DNA from: Sorangium cellulosum So ce56
Lineage (GTDB): Bacteria > Myxococcota_A > Polyangia > Polyangiales > Polyangiaceae
Length of the DNA stretch: 64,000 nt
Direction of reading: 5' to 3'
NCBI RefSeq assembly: GCF_000067165.1
Contig: NC_010162.1
Location: 12,884,501-12,948,500 of the forward strand
Every line of letters starts with the position of its first letter. Within the stretch, counting starts at the first letter, position 1. Made by a program: the position numbers and the translations under genes. Positions 33,284 to 41,821 of this stretch are shown here, one piece after another. Under the pieces are notes generated by a model. That model saw only the letters and a list, made by a program, of their open reading frames with translations. It was not told where the DNA came from and did not search any database.

Positions 33284-35011
33284 ATGGCTTGGACATCGGC
33301 ATGCGTACGCATCGAGGCGGAGGACGCGTGTCTTGGAACGGGGTTTCTGGTGGCGCCGCAGTGGATCGTCACGTGCGCTCACCTCCTATGGCGCGAGGAT
33401 CCCGCGACCAAGCAGCGGCTCACCCCCCGCACCCGCGTGCGCGTGCGCTTCTCCGATCTCGCAGGAACCTTCGAGGCGTCCGCCGTCGCCGCTGACGATG
33501 TCCAAGATATCGCGCTCCTGCGGCTTGACACTCCGCTCATGTCGCGCCGACCGGCGCAAATGGAGGATGCGCCTCTGTCGCGCGGCGAGCGGGTCCGGCT
33601 CTTCGGCTACCCGGGCTTTGCTGGTCAGCAGCGGCCAGAGGATCCGCTCTACGGGATCGCGGTCGACGGCGAGGTCTCCCACGTCACGCAGGAGTATGCG
33701 CAGCTAATCGCGTTGCAGGCCGTCAACGGCCCGGTCGACGGCTTCTCGGGCTCACCGGTTGTCGTCGGGGAGATCGTCCGCGGTTACTTCGTTGCCTGTT
33801 TCGGGGGCGTGCAGCGCGTCGCGCACGGAGTGTTGGCGATTTACCCGATCCGGCACGCCATCGAAATGCTCGTCCGCGAGACGAGCGAGGAAGAGTGGAT
33901 CGAGCTCAACGACCGTGGAGGCGGCGTCAAGCTGCGGACCACGGAGCTCTGCGTGCGCGGCGCAGCTGCCGATCCGGTCGTTACGATCCCCCTCGCGGTC
34001 CTCGGCGAAGCGCTCGTCGTCGGCGTGCCGACGGTGGTGGTGGTGGTGCACTTCTTCGATGTCGCGGGAGACGAGCGGGCATGCGTCGCCGTCGAGAAAA
34101 CTGAGGCGTGTAAGCGAGTCCTCGCCGCGCTCCCCGAGTATGCGCGGCCGCGGGAGCACCTCGGCAGCCAGCCCGATCTCGATCACGCGCTGCTCGTACC
34201 GCCCGTCGAACGCTGCGCTGCGCACGATGATCACGGACACAAAGAGATCGTGATCCTCGATCTCGAGGGCCGCGAGATCACGCAGGGCCGCGAGGGGAGC
34301 GAGCTCCGCGAGCGGATCCTCGCCAGCGCGTGCGTGCGCCGGTGCTGCGTCGACGCGCTGGCACGGGTGGTCGGCCGTCGCCTCGGGCCCACTGTGGAGA
34401 CGCTGGTGCTGTTGGCGACGATAATAGCGATGTTTGTCGGCCTGTACGAGAAGCGGTTCCGCTTCCCCGTCCTCGCGGCCCTGCTCTGCGCGTTTGCGTG
34501 GTCGATCGCCAGGTTGCCGGTGCAGCGCGCCTTTCTCCGCATGCTCGGCCCAGAGAAGCGATCGGCGCTCGCCAAGCGGCAGCTCGTTCGTTGCAGCGTC
34601 CTGACCCGCGACGAGGGCACGCCGATCCTCCTCGGCGTCACGTTCGCCAGCGCGCGGCGCCCGCCGATCTTGCCCACAGACAGTCTCGGGCGGCTGTTCC
34701 ACCTCCTCATCTTCGCCGGCTTGCTCGGCGACATTGCCAATGGCGTGCGGACGTGGATCGCCGTCGCCGCGCGCGACCCCGACGGGGGCCACCGGTTCGG
34801 CGGGTTCTTCGTTGGCTTTGTCTTCCCATTGATGGGAGGCATGATCGTGGGGCTGGTGCTCGGCTTCCCTGTCGGGGACTCGCTCGAGACGAGGCTCCGA
34901 CGGTCGGGGATCGGGCTCGTCCTGCTCGGCGGTGCCGTCGCGATCGCGGCGGCGGCGGCGCTGCTCATGGACGTCGAGTATTTCATCCTAGTGCGCAGTG
35001 CAGGCCCGTAG
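33284..35011 (+). CDS. Trypsin-like serine protease with C-terminal multi-helix membrane domain
   Basis: A 575-residue protein started at ATG 33284, which has GGGAGGG four bases upstream. The first 190 residues are an S1/HtrA-like protease: GTGFLVAPQWIVTCAHLLW with His33, DIALLRL with Asp75 and DGFSGSPVV with Ser157, so the triad is complete. A soluble middle region (about 200-365) has no recognised motif. Hydrophobic helices follow at about residues 375-420, 470-495 and 505-570 (TVETLVLLATIIAMF, LFHLLIFAGLLGDIA, GMIVGLVLGFPVG, GLVLLGGAVAIAAAAALLM). There is no N-terminal signal peptide, so the protease domain probably faces the cytoplasm. Its end overlaps a Cys-rich gene scrap on the other strand. 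Confidence 0.82.
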   Translation: MAWTSACVRIEAEDACLGTGFLVAPQWIVTCAHLLWREDPATKQRLTPRTRVRVRFSDLAGTFEASAVAADDVQDIALLRLDTPLMSRRPAQMEDAPLSRGERVRLFGYPGFAGQQRPEDPLYGIAVDGEVSHVTQEYAQLIALQAVNGPVDGFSGSPVVVGEIVRGYFVACFGGVQRVAHGVLAIYPIRHAIEMLVRETSEEEWIELNDRGGGVKLRTTELCVRGAAADPVVTIPLAVLGEALVVGVPTVVVVVHFFDVAGDERACVAVEKTEACKRVLAALPEYARPREHLGSQPDLDHALLVPPVERCAAHDDHGHKEIVILDLEGREITQGREGSELRERILASACVRRCCVDALARVVGRRLGPTVETLVLLATIIAMFVGLYEKRFRFPVLAALLCAFAWSIARLPVQRAFLRMLGPEKRSALAKRQLVRCSVLTRDEGTPILLGVTFASARRPPILPTDSLGRLFHLLIFAGLLGDIANGVRTWIAVAARDPDGGHRFGGFFVGFVFPLMGGMIVGLVLGFPVGDSLETRLRRSGIGLVLLGGAVAIAAAAALLMDVEYFILVRSAGP

Positions 35012-35225
35012 CGCAGGGCCGGCACGGGCCGCCGCAGTCGAGGCCCATCTCTCCGAGGCCAGCATCCAGCCGGTTGTTGTCGCAGTGGGCCGGGACGCAG
35101 GGCGTGCCGTCGCACGCCAGCCCGTTGGGGCAATCCAGCATCGGGTCCGTGGCGAGACACTCGACGCACACCCCGCGGGCACACACGCCGAGATCGATGC
35201 CCCGGCCAGCACACGGCTCATCGTG
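34983..35225 (-). pseudogene. Cys-rich surface protein, 3' fragment
   Basis: A minus-strand frame ending in TAG at about 34985 reads PCAGRG, CARGVCVECLATDPMLDCPNG and ends with LDCGGPCRPCATGLHC, about 70 residues with 14 cysteines. The CxxCxxC-type spacing and the final (G/D)xDCGGPCxPC motif are typical of C-terminal domains in myxobacterial Cys-rich surface proteins. Upstream the frame continues only as Arg/Pro/Gly-rich noise with no start or signal peptide, and the 3' end overlaps the protease gene by about 27 bases. It is best read as the remains of a gene cut by rearrangement. Confidence 0.6.
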
Positions 35226-35481
35226 CCTCAGCCTGACGTACGGCCTCATGGGATCGCAGCGATCCGTGGGGCGCTCTCCCTGCCGCCCGCTGCGCCCGCC
35301 CTGCGCGTGGCGCCCTTCGCACCGCGCCCGAGCTGGGCCTTCCCGCCCGAGAATCGGCCTTCCCGCCCCGTCCCCCGCCGCCGGGCGCGGCGCGGCGAGC
35401 CCGGGCGATCTCCGTCGAAATCCCGACATCCGCCTGGAATCCTCCTTGCTAAGCTCGCACGCGCGGCGAACGGAGGAACCC
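35226..35481. other. Spacer before the di-haem lipoprotein gene
   Basis: GC-rich sequence with no supported gene. The last 25 bases include the ribosome binding site GGAGGA for the gene at 35482. Confidence 0.5.
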
Positions 35482-37293
35482 ATGCGTCTGCGCCTTTCTC
35501 GTTCTCTTGTCGTGGCAGGGCTCTTGTCCACGGGCGTTTTCTCGTCAGCTCTCACGGCGTGTGGCCCGGGGGATCCATCCCCGGTGGCCGGGGCCCATGT
35601 CGGCGACCCTGATCAAGAGATCACGGTGACGGAGGTGCCACCGCCGGCCATCAGCGGGGGAACGCTGATCGTCGCTAGCGACGGTCGCACGGCGGTGGCG
35701 GCGGACGCCGACCGCGATCGCGTCTGGATCGTCGATCTCGAGCGCGGCGAGCCGGCGGAGGTCCTGCTGGAGCGGGGCGACGAGCCCGGGCGTCTCGTCG
35801 AGGACGCGAGCGGCCGGGTCCACGTGGCGCTCCGGCGCGCCGGCGCGGTGGTGACCCTCGATGTCGAGGCGCGGTCGGTCGTCGCGCGCAGAGACGTCTG
35901 CCGCGCGCCGCGCGGGGTCGCCTACGACGCCTCGCTCGACGCCATCCACGTCGCCTGCGCCGGCGGCGAGCTCGTGACGCTCCCGGCCTCCGGCGGCCCC
36001 GCCGTCCGGAAGCTCCGCCTCGCCCCCGACCTGCGCGACGTCGTTGTCGAGGGTGACCGGCTCCTGGTCAGCCGCTTCAGGTCCGCGGAGACGCTGGTCG
36101 TGGGCCCCGACGGCGCGGTGCTCTCGCGCCGCACGCTCCCCGTCTTCTACTCGAACGGGTTCGCCAACTCGGAGTATGCGCCGTCCGTGGCCTGGCGCAT
36201 GGCGCCGCTCGCCGGCGGAGGTGCGCTGATGGTGCACCAGCGCGCGATGTCGTCGAAGGTCACCCTCAGCCCGGGCGGCTATTACCAGTCTGCCGACTGC
36301 GACGGGAACATCGTGCACGCCGCGGTCAGCAGGATCGACCCGGCGGACGTTCCTGACACATCGATCCCCTCGCTGCCCGCGGCCGCGATCCCGAATGTCT
36401 CGCTGCCTGTCGACATCGCTGTCGCGCCCGACGGCGCGCGGATGGCCATCGTGGCGGCCGGCAGACGCTCCGTCGTGAGCGCGACCGTCGACAACCTGGA
36501 GCGCGACGCCGAGATGAACGGCTGCAGCCCGGAGGTCACCGCGAACGCGCTGAGCGGGCAGCCCGTCGCCGTGGCCTTCGACGGCCAGGGCGAGATCGTC
36601 GTGCAGCTGCGGGAGCCGGCGGCCCTGGAGCTGGTCGGCCGGCGCACCATCGCGCTTCCGGGAGCGAGCGTGAAAGACACCGGCCACGAGATGTTCCACC
36701 GCCCGCCGAACGGCGTGAGCGCCGTGGCGTGCGCGTCGTGCCACCCCGAAGGGCACGAGGACGGGCGGACGTGGAACTTCGATCCCGTGGGCCTGCGGCG
36801 GACGCAGGCGCTGGGCGGCGGCATCCTGAAGACGGCGCCCCTCCACTGGAGCGGCGATCTGCAGGATCTCGCAGGCCTGATGGGGGAGGTGTTCGTCTCC
36901 CGCATGGGCGGCCAGCAGCCCGGCGCCCGGCGGCTCGACCTGATGGCCCGTTACATCGACAGCCTGCCCGCCTTCCCGGCGTCGCCGCCCGAGGACGACG
37001 CCGCCGTGGCGCGGGGCGAGGTGCTCTTCCATGACAAGCAGGTGGGCTGCGCGGAGTGCCACGGTGGCCCGATGCTCACCAACAACCGGAACGAGGACGT
37101 GGGCAAGGGCGAGCGGCTGCAGGTGCCCTCGCTCCTCGGCATCGCCGGGCGCGCCCCGTTCATGCACGACGGCTGCGCGGCGACGCTCCACGATCGCTTC
37201 GATCCGCTGTGCGGAGGCGACCGTCACGGCGACATCTCCGGCCTGACCGCCGCGCAGCTGGACGATCTGGTCGCCTACCTCGAGTCCCTCTGA
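35482..37293 (+). CDS. Beta-propeller / di-haem cytochrome-c peroxidase-like lipoprotein (MauG/CcpA family)
   Basis: A 603-residue lipoprotein started at ATG 35482 behind GGAGGA. The signal peptide ends at a LTAC lipobox (Cys27). Residues about 45-390 form a WD/NHL-like propeller with repeated V-A-x-D-x-x-x-x-R-V-x-V blades. The C-terminal 200 residues carry two c-type haem motifs, CASCH (C417, C420, H421) and CAECH (C523, C526, H527), plus the family segments RRTQALGGGILKTAPLHWSGD and VPSLLGIAGRAPFMHDG. Such propeller-cytochrome fusions occur in myxobacteria and other deltaproteobacteria and act in periplasmic electron transfer or peroxide reduction; the electron donor is not visible. Confidence 0.9.
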   Translation: MRLRLSRSLVVAGLLSTGVFSSALTACGPGDPSPVAGAHVGDPDQEITVTEVPPPAISGGTLIVASDGRTAVAADADRDRVWIVDLERGEPAEVLLERGDEPGRLVEDASGRVHVALRRAGAVVTLDVEARSVVARRDVCRAPRGVAYDASLDAIHVACAGGELVTLPASGGPAVRKLRLAPDLRDVVVEGDRLLVSRFRSAETLVVGPDGAVLSRRTLPVFYSNGFANSEYAPSVAWRMAPLAGGGALMVHQRAMSSKVTLSPGGYYQSADCDGNIVHAAVSRIDPADVPDTSIPSLPAAAIPNVSLPVDIAVAPDGARMAIVAAGRRSVVSATVDNLERDAEMNGCSPEVTANALSGQPVAVAFDGQGEIVVQLREPAALELVGRRTIALPGASVKDTGHEMFHRPPNGVSAVACASCHPEGHEDGRTWNFDPVGLRRTQALGGGILKTAPLHWSGDLQDLAGLMGEVFVSRMGGQQPGARRLDLMARYIDSLPAFPASPPEDDAAVARGEVLFHDKQVGCAECHGGPMLTNNRNEDVGKGERLQVPSLLGIAGRAPFMHDGCAATLHDRFDPLCGGDRHGDISGLTAAQLDDLVAYLESL

Positions 37294-37706
37294 GCCTCCG
37301 GCGCGCCGCGCTCCTCGCGCGGTACGACCGAGGCGTTCCTCGACATCCGGGGCCGATTGCCACGCTGCGAGCCCCCATCACCCGGCAACCAGCGGAGCGG
37401 GGAAACCGCGTGTGACGGGGCGCCGGGCCGGGACGCGCCGCCAGCGGCTGGCGCCGCGCTCTCCGGCGGCACAGCGGTTGCTCGTCCATCGAGACAGGCG
37501 CAACCGACGCAACCGACGCAACCGACATCGCGGCTCGATGGACCCGGGCCACACGCACGGTCTGTCTTTGCCGCATGTTCCGCACGTTCCCGCACGTTCC
37601 GCACGTTCGCACGATCTCGCGATTCTCACGCTCTCACGACGGGGCGAGCCGGCGTTTCCGACGGAGCTGCCGACCCGCGAGGTGGAGCAGGCGCAAGGAG
37701 GGCACC
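37294..37706. other. Intergenic region with two short tandem repeats
   Basis: 413 bp without a supported gene. Three perfect copies of GCAACCGAC lie at 37500-37526, and four copies of CCGCACGTT (first copy CCGCATGTT), spaced 9-10 bp, lie at 37571-37607. The region may serve as untranslated leader for the gene at 37707, whose ribosome binding site AAGGAGG is at about 37695. Confidence 0.6.
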
Positions 37707-38279
37707 ATGCCTAGAGGCGACAAATCCAGCTACACGACCAAGCAGAAGCGGCAGGCCGAGCACATCGAAGAGGGGTACGAGAAGCGCGGGGTCTCCGAGG
37801 AAGAGGCCGAGCGGCGGGCCTGGGCGACCGTCAACAAGATGACCGGCGGGGGGAAGAAGTCGGGATCGGGGGTGGGCAAACCAGTGAACAAGGAGCCGGC
37901 GAAAAAGGGGGGCCGCAAGGGAGGCGCCGCGTCCAAGGCACGGCCGGCCGCCGCGAGGAGCGCGGCGGCGAAGAAGGCGGCGGCGACCCGCAAGCGGAAC
38001 GCCGCGGCGAGCGCCGGACGGACCACGGCGGCGAAGAAGGCGCCGGCGAGGGCGAAGAAGAGCGCCGCGTCCAGCGCTCGCTCGCGCAGCTCCTCGGCCC
38101 CGTCGACGAGCGGCCGCTCCCGCGCCGCGCAGGGCACGGCCCGCCGCGGCGGTGCGGGGGCCTCGCGCAAGACGACCTCGGGGGCGAAGACCGGAGCGCG
38201 GCGCGCCGCGAGCGGGGCCTCGCGCAAGACGACCTCGGGGGCGAAGACCGGAGCGCGGCGCGCCGCGAGCCGGTCCTGA
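37707..38279 (+). CDS. Small basic protein with a histone-H1-like Lys/Ala-rich tail
   Basis: A 190-residue protein. Start 37707 has AAGGAGG five bases upstream. The first 55 residues (MPRGDKSSYTTKQKRQAEHI, then EGYEKRGVSEEEAERRAWATVNK) are a conserved module found in many bacteria and often annotated as plasmid stabilisation protein, although no such role has been shown as far as I know. The remaining 135 residues are a Lys/Arg/Ala/Ser-rich tail of histone H1 type (AAKKAAATRKRNAAASAG), suitable for DNA binding. The tail ends with a perfect duplication of 19 residues. The gene is followed by a helical protein at 38314 and an MscS channel, possibly one stress-related unit. Confidence 0.8.
   Translation: MPRGDKSSYTTKQKRQAEHIEEGYEKRGVSEEEAERRAWATVNKMTGGGKKSGSGVGKPVNKEPAKKGGRKGGAASKARPAAARSAAAKKAAATRKRNAAASAGRTTAAKKAPARAKKSAASSARSRSSSAPSTSGRSRAAQGTARRGGAGASRKTTSGAKTGARRAASGASRKTTSGAKTGARRAASRS
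38157..38270 (+). repeat. Perfect 57-bp tandem duplication
   Basis: Units 38157-38213 and 38214-38270 are identical at every base and encode two copies of GASRKTTSGAKTGARRAAS at the end of the H1-like tail. Lack of any silent difference points to a very recent duplication. Confidence 0.92.
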
Positions 38280-38313
38280 CGCCCCGGCGAGAAGAAGAGG
38301 AGAGGGGGCGACC

Positions 38314-38970
38314 ATGCACGAACTTCAGAGCAACGGAGCGACGAATGGCGAGGGCGGCCTGTTGGGCGACGAGTCCGGGCCGCAGGTAGAGAGCCGGAGA
38401 GGGCGCGCGTTCCTCACGACCCTTGTCCGGGAGCTGTTCCAGACGGAGCGCTCGGCGATGATCCACCCGCGGATCGAGGCGGAGCGCCTCGGCGATGCGC
38501 CGCCGGCGCGCGCCATGCGGGCGGTCTCGAGCCACGCGGAGGCCACGCTGTCGGAGATCCGCCCGCTCCTCCGCGAGCGCGGGCTGCCCATCAGCGCGGG
38601 CGGCAGCATGGTGGGCGCGGCCTTCTCGGCCTTGCGCGATCACCTCGCCGATCACCTGCTCAGCACCGAGAGGTCCTACCGCGGCACGCTCCTCGGGATG
38701 CGGCACGGCGTCGACCTCGTCGAGCTGCTCCAGTACGTCGCGACCGTGGAGGGCGACACGCCCCTCGCCGCGTGGTGCGCGCGCTGGCTGTCGATGCGCA
38801 GGCCTCTGGTCGAGGCGGTCGCCGGCGAGCTCGCGTGGTTCGCGGCGCGCCCGATGCGCGCCACGCGGGCGGCGAAGGACGACGTCACCGCCCACGTCCT
38901 CCGGGGCCTCGTGAACGGCGTGGAGCTCGTGGCGCAGCGGCTCCGCCGCCTCCTCACGTTCGCCGGTTGA
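38314..38970 (+). CDS. Helical hypothetical protein
   Basis: A 218-residue protein started at ATG 38314, 35 bp behind the H1-like gene, with GGAGAGG upstream. After a 30-residue polar N terminus it is entirely alpha-helical, with conserved-looking His/Glu/Arg positions (AVSSHAEATLSEIRPLL, LRDHLADHLLSTERSYRG, MRHGVDLVELLQYVA). The four-helix pattern with paired His and Glu would fit a ferritin-like or hemerythrin-like bundle, but no signature confirms metal binding. No signal peptide or membrane segment is present. Confidence 0.72.
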   Translation: MHELQSNGATNGEGGLLGDESGPQVESRRGRAFLTTLVRELFQTERSAMIHPRIEAERLGDAPPARAMRAVSSHAEATLSEIRPLLRERGLPISAGGSMVGAAFSALRDHLADHLLSTERSYRGTLLGMRHGVDLVELLQYVATVEGDTPLAAWCARWLSMRRPLVEAVAGELAWFAARPMRATRAAKDDVTAHVLRGLVNGVELVAQRLRRLLTFAG

Positions 38971-39054
38971 CTCCCGCCGGCCGCGCGCGGAGACACCCCG
39001 GCGCTGGGCCGCGCGCGGCGTCGCGCGCGGCGTCGAAGCCGAGGAGGATGCGCA

Positions 39055-39903
39055 GTGGAGCAGGGGATTGCGACGTGGGGCACGCCGATCGAGCTCCTGG
39101 AGCGCCACGGGCCCGGCGTCTCGAGCGCGCTGTTCATCGCGGTCGTCGGGTGGACGGCCGCGGCCTGGGCCGCGCGGAGCGTGCGGTCGCTCGGCAAGAA
39201 ATGGACGCAGGTCGACGCGACCCTCATCCCCCTGCTGGCCAGTGTAAGTCGACTCACCATCTTGACGGTCACCACCATGGCCGTGCTCGAGCGCTTCGGC
39301 GTGGACACGAAGAGCCTGTTCGCCGTGCTCGGCGCCGCGGGTCTGACCGTCGGCCTCGCCCTCAAGGACACGCTGTCGGACGTGGCCGCCGGGCTGGTCT
39401 TGCTCGTGCTCCGTCCGTTCGATGTCGGCGACGCGATCGAGGTCGACGGGACCTCCGGGGTCGTCGACGCCATCGACGTGTTCCAGACCAGGCTGACGAG
39501 CTTCGATGGGGTCCCGATCACGCTGCCGAACTCCAAGGTCCGGTCCGCCAAGATCCAGAACTTCACCCGGGCGCAGCGCCGGCGCATGGACCTCACGATC
39601 GGCGTCAGCGCCACCGCCGACATCGCTCACGCAATCGCCACGTTGCGGGACGTCCTCTCGAGCGAGCCGCGCGTGCTCCCGGAGCCGGCGCCGTCGGTCG
39701 ACGTCGTCGAGCTCGCGGAAGGGAAGGTCAACCTGCTCGTCCGCGCCTGGACCCTCCCCGCCGACTTCTTCCCGGCGCGGCTCGAGCTCACGCGCCACTT
39801 CAAGGAGCGGCTCGACGCGGAGGGGATCGTCGTCCCGATTCCCCAGCGCGAGCTGCATATCCCTCTTCGGGAGCCGGAGCGGCGCTCTGCCCCGTTCCTC
39901 TGA
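39055..39903 (+). CDS. MscS-family small-conductance mechanosensitive channel
   Basis: A 282-residue inner-membrane protein begun at GTG 39055, which has GAGGAGG seven bases upstream; no ATG is in frame. Three membrane segments are seen (SALFIAVVGWTAAAWA, LLASVSRLTILTVTTMAVL, and the pore helix VLGAAGLTVGLALKDTLSDVAAGLVLLVLRPF). The pore-lining helix with Gly/Ala spacing and the following beta-domain (DVGDAIEVDGTSGVVDAIDVFQTRL, ITLPNSKVRSAKIQNFTR) are textbook MscS. The C-terminal alpha/beta domain is complete. These channels open on osmotic down-shock. Confidence 0.93.
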   Translation: MEQGIATWGTPIELLERHGPGVSSALFIAVVGWTAAAWAARSVRSLGKKWTQVDATLIPLLASVSRLTILTVTTMAVLERFGVDTKSLFAVLGAAGLTVGLALKDTLSDVAAGLVLLVLRPFDVGDAIEVDGTSGVVDAIDVFQTRLTSFDGVPITLPNSKVRSAKIQNFTRAQRRRMDLTIGVSATADIAHAIATLRDVLSSEPRVLPEPAPSVDVVELAEGKVNLLVRAWTLPADFFPARLELTRHFKERLDAEGIVVPIPQRELHIPLREPERRSAPFL

Positions 39904-39969
39904 GGCGGCGCGCGCGTTCGAGCGGGCCCGGAGGCGACCCCGCCGCGCCGCTCTCGCCCCTGCCCTAGG

Positions 39970-40626
39970 TCAGGGCGTGCCCATCAGGAGATAATACCAG
40001 GTGCCCACCTCGATGGCGTTCGGGTGCGTCCCGCCCACCCGGGTCAGCGTGCGCGTGAAGATCTTCTTGTTGAACGCAAGGCCGTTGCTCGGCGCCTGCG
40101 TGTTCACGTACCAGGCGGCCGCCATCAGGGCCGATGTCTGGTTGTCCTTCTCGAACAGGACTCCCATCTTCACCTGGCTGTCGTCGGGGCTCGGCAACCG
40201 GTAAAGGTACCCCGTGCGGGTCCCCGGGACGGAGCGTGTCCCCTGCGTCCAGTCGCCCTGGGTCGGGTTCCGGGGGGCCGTGAACTGGTTGCTCGGGCTC
40301 ACGACGTCCAGGAACGCGTCGAGCGCCGGCGCCGTGAAGCTCGGGATCACCTCGGACGTGAAGGTCAACGTGTTCGAGAAGGTGAGCGTGCTCGCCCACC
40401 GCCAGTACTCCGTCTGCGCCTGGAAGGTGAGCTGGCCATTGGAAACACCGTTGCTCCCGAGGGCCACGATCCGGACGAGATCCGCGTTCGAGAAGATCCT
40501 GAGCCTCACGTCCGGCGGGATCTGCTCAGTCACACCGGAGCCCGGTTTGGCCTTCGCCGGGCTGCGCGTCGAGATGGAAGCGCCAGCGGCGGGCGCACCG
40601 AACGTTGAGTCTGCATCGTTGCTCAT
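39970..40626 (-). CDS. Hypothetical protein, strand-rich
   Basis: A 218-residue protein. The start at 40626 has AGGAGAG eight bases upstream; the frame is open further but only as low-complexity Arg/Ala. There is no signal peptide. The first 40 residues are Ala/Ser/Pro-rich, the remainder is rich in Thr, Asn, Trp and Phe with beta-strand alternation (EYWRWASTLTFSNTLTFTSE, TGYLYRLPSPDDSQVKMGVL, WYVNTQAPSNGLAFNKKIF). I do not recognise a family. It is convergent with the MscS gene. Confidence 0.72.
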   Translation of the reverse strand: MSNDADSTFGAPAAGASISTRSPAKAKPGSGVTEQIPPDVRLRIFSNADLVRIVALGSNGVSNGQLTFQAQTEYWRWASTLTFSNTLTFTSEVIPSFTAPALDAFLDVVSPSNQFTAPRNPTQGDWTQGTRSVPGTRTGYLYRLPSPDDSQVKMGVLFEKDNQTSALMAAAWYVNTQAPSNGLAFNKKIFTRTLTRVGGTHPNAIEVGTWYYLLMGTP

Positions 40627-40852
40627 GGTTGCGCTCTCTCCTGGGATGACGATCACGACAGCATCGATCGCAGCGCGCAGGCCCTGCCCAGCCCGCGCTC
40701 CGGCGGCGGCGCGGTCGCGCGCGTGTTCACGACGCGCGACCCGCGCGGCCTCGCCCGGCGTCGACGAGAGGAAACCTGGATCCTCCCGGCCGCGGCGTCG
40801 ATGACAGGCGGTCACGCGCGAGGGCCGGCGCGCTCCGTCCGCGGCCCGATGT

Positions 40853-41821
40853 TCAGTACCGGACCACCTCGACCGCCTCGGTGCCGAGCCGGATCTGCCG
40901 CGACGTCGTCCGGCGCTCGACGAGCGAGCCGGCGTCGAGCACGCCCGCGCGCGCGAGCTGCTGGCGGGCGCGGAAGACGTTGACGTTGAGGTGATGGAGG
41001 TCGAGCCGCAGCTTGCCGAGCAGGTCATCGACGTAGCGCCACCCGCGCTCGGCCGGGGGCAGCCCGGTCTCCCTGTCGCGCAGCCGGGAGCGCGCCAGCA
41101 TGAGGAGCAGCTCGTGGTGGGCGCGCGCGGCGAGCTGGATGACCTTGTCCCCCTGCACCAGGGCGACGGCGATGTGCTCCTCGTCGTGGCTCACCTCGAA
41201 GCGCAGGACGGTGAGGCCGAGGAGCTTGGGGCTCGCCGCGCTCGACGCGGTCGTCGGCACGGCGGCGTCGAGCGCCTGCGGCGGGACGCGCAGGACCCAG
41301 GCGCCGCCGGCCTCGATGCGCTCCTGATCCACGGCCGGGCGCGTGCTCCCGTCGATCTCGATCTGCCAGACGCCGTGCTGATCCTCGAAGAGCGTCACCC
41401 GGGGGTCGGCGGCGTCCGGCAGCGCGAGCAGGCCCTCCTCCGCCGCGCGCACCTCGCCGGTGAGCTCGGCCCGCGCGCTCGTGACGGGCGCGCCGGCCTC
41501 CTCCACGATCCAGCGCTCGGCGTCGCCGCCGAACACGAGCTCCGTCCCCGCGTCGAGCGCGGCCCGCTCGGCGGACGTGAGCCGCCGGCCGCCGACGTGC
41601 GTGCCGTTCGTGCTGCCGAGGTCGCGGATCCACCAGCGCGCCCCGTCCCAGAACAGGACGGCGCCGAGAGGCGCGCCGGGCCCCGGCGGGGAGGCGCCGG
41701 CGGCGGCGCCGGCCGGCGACGCGCCCGGGCTGACCGGGGACGCATCGGCGGCGGCCGAGCGCCGCCCGAGCGCCGCGCCTCCGGCGGTCCACGCGCCGGT
41801 CGCGGCGTGGCCCTGGGACCG
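40853..41821 (-). pseudogene. FHA-domain protein with winged-helix-like C terminus, 5' truncated
   Basis: The minus frame from a TAA at 41822-41824 down to the stop at 40853 contains the second half of an FHA domain (WWIRDLGSTNGTHVGGRRL, with the diagnostic S-T-N-G-T, then LDAGTELVFGG) at about 41640-41530. The rest encodes a strand-rich domain and a C-terminal helical region (HHELLLMLARSRLRDRE, WRYVDDLLGKLRLDLHHLN) usual for myxobacterial FHA proteins. No start codon exists before the FHA core except GTG 41536, which is inside it, and the normal first half (G-R-x-x-x-x-D/N ... S-x-x-H) is replaced by Ala/Pro/Gly-rich sequence. The 5' end has been lost by rearrangement with the kinase gene on the other strand. 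Confidence 0.72.
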
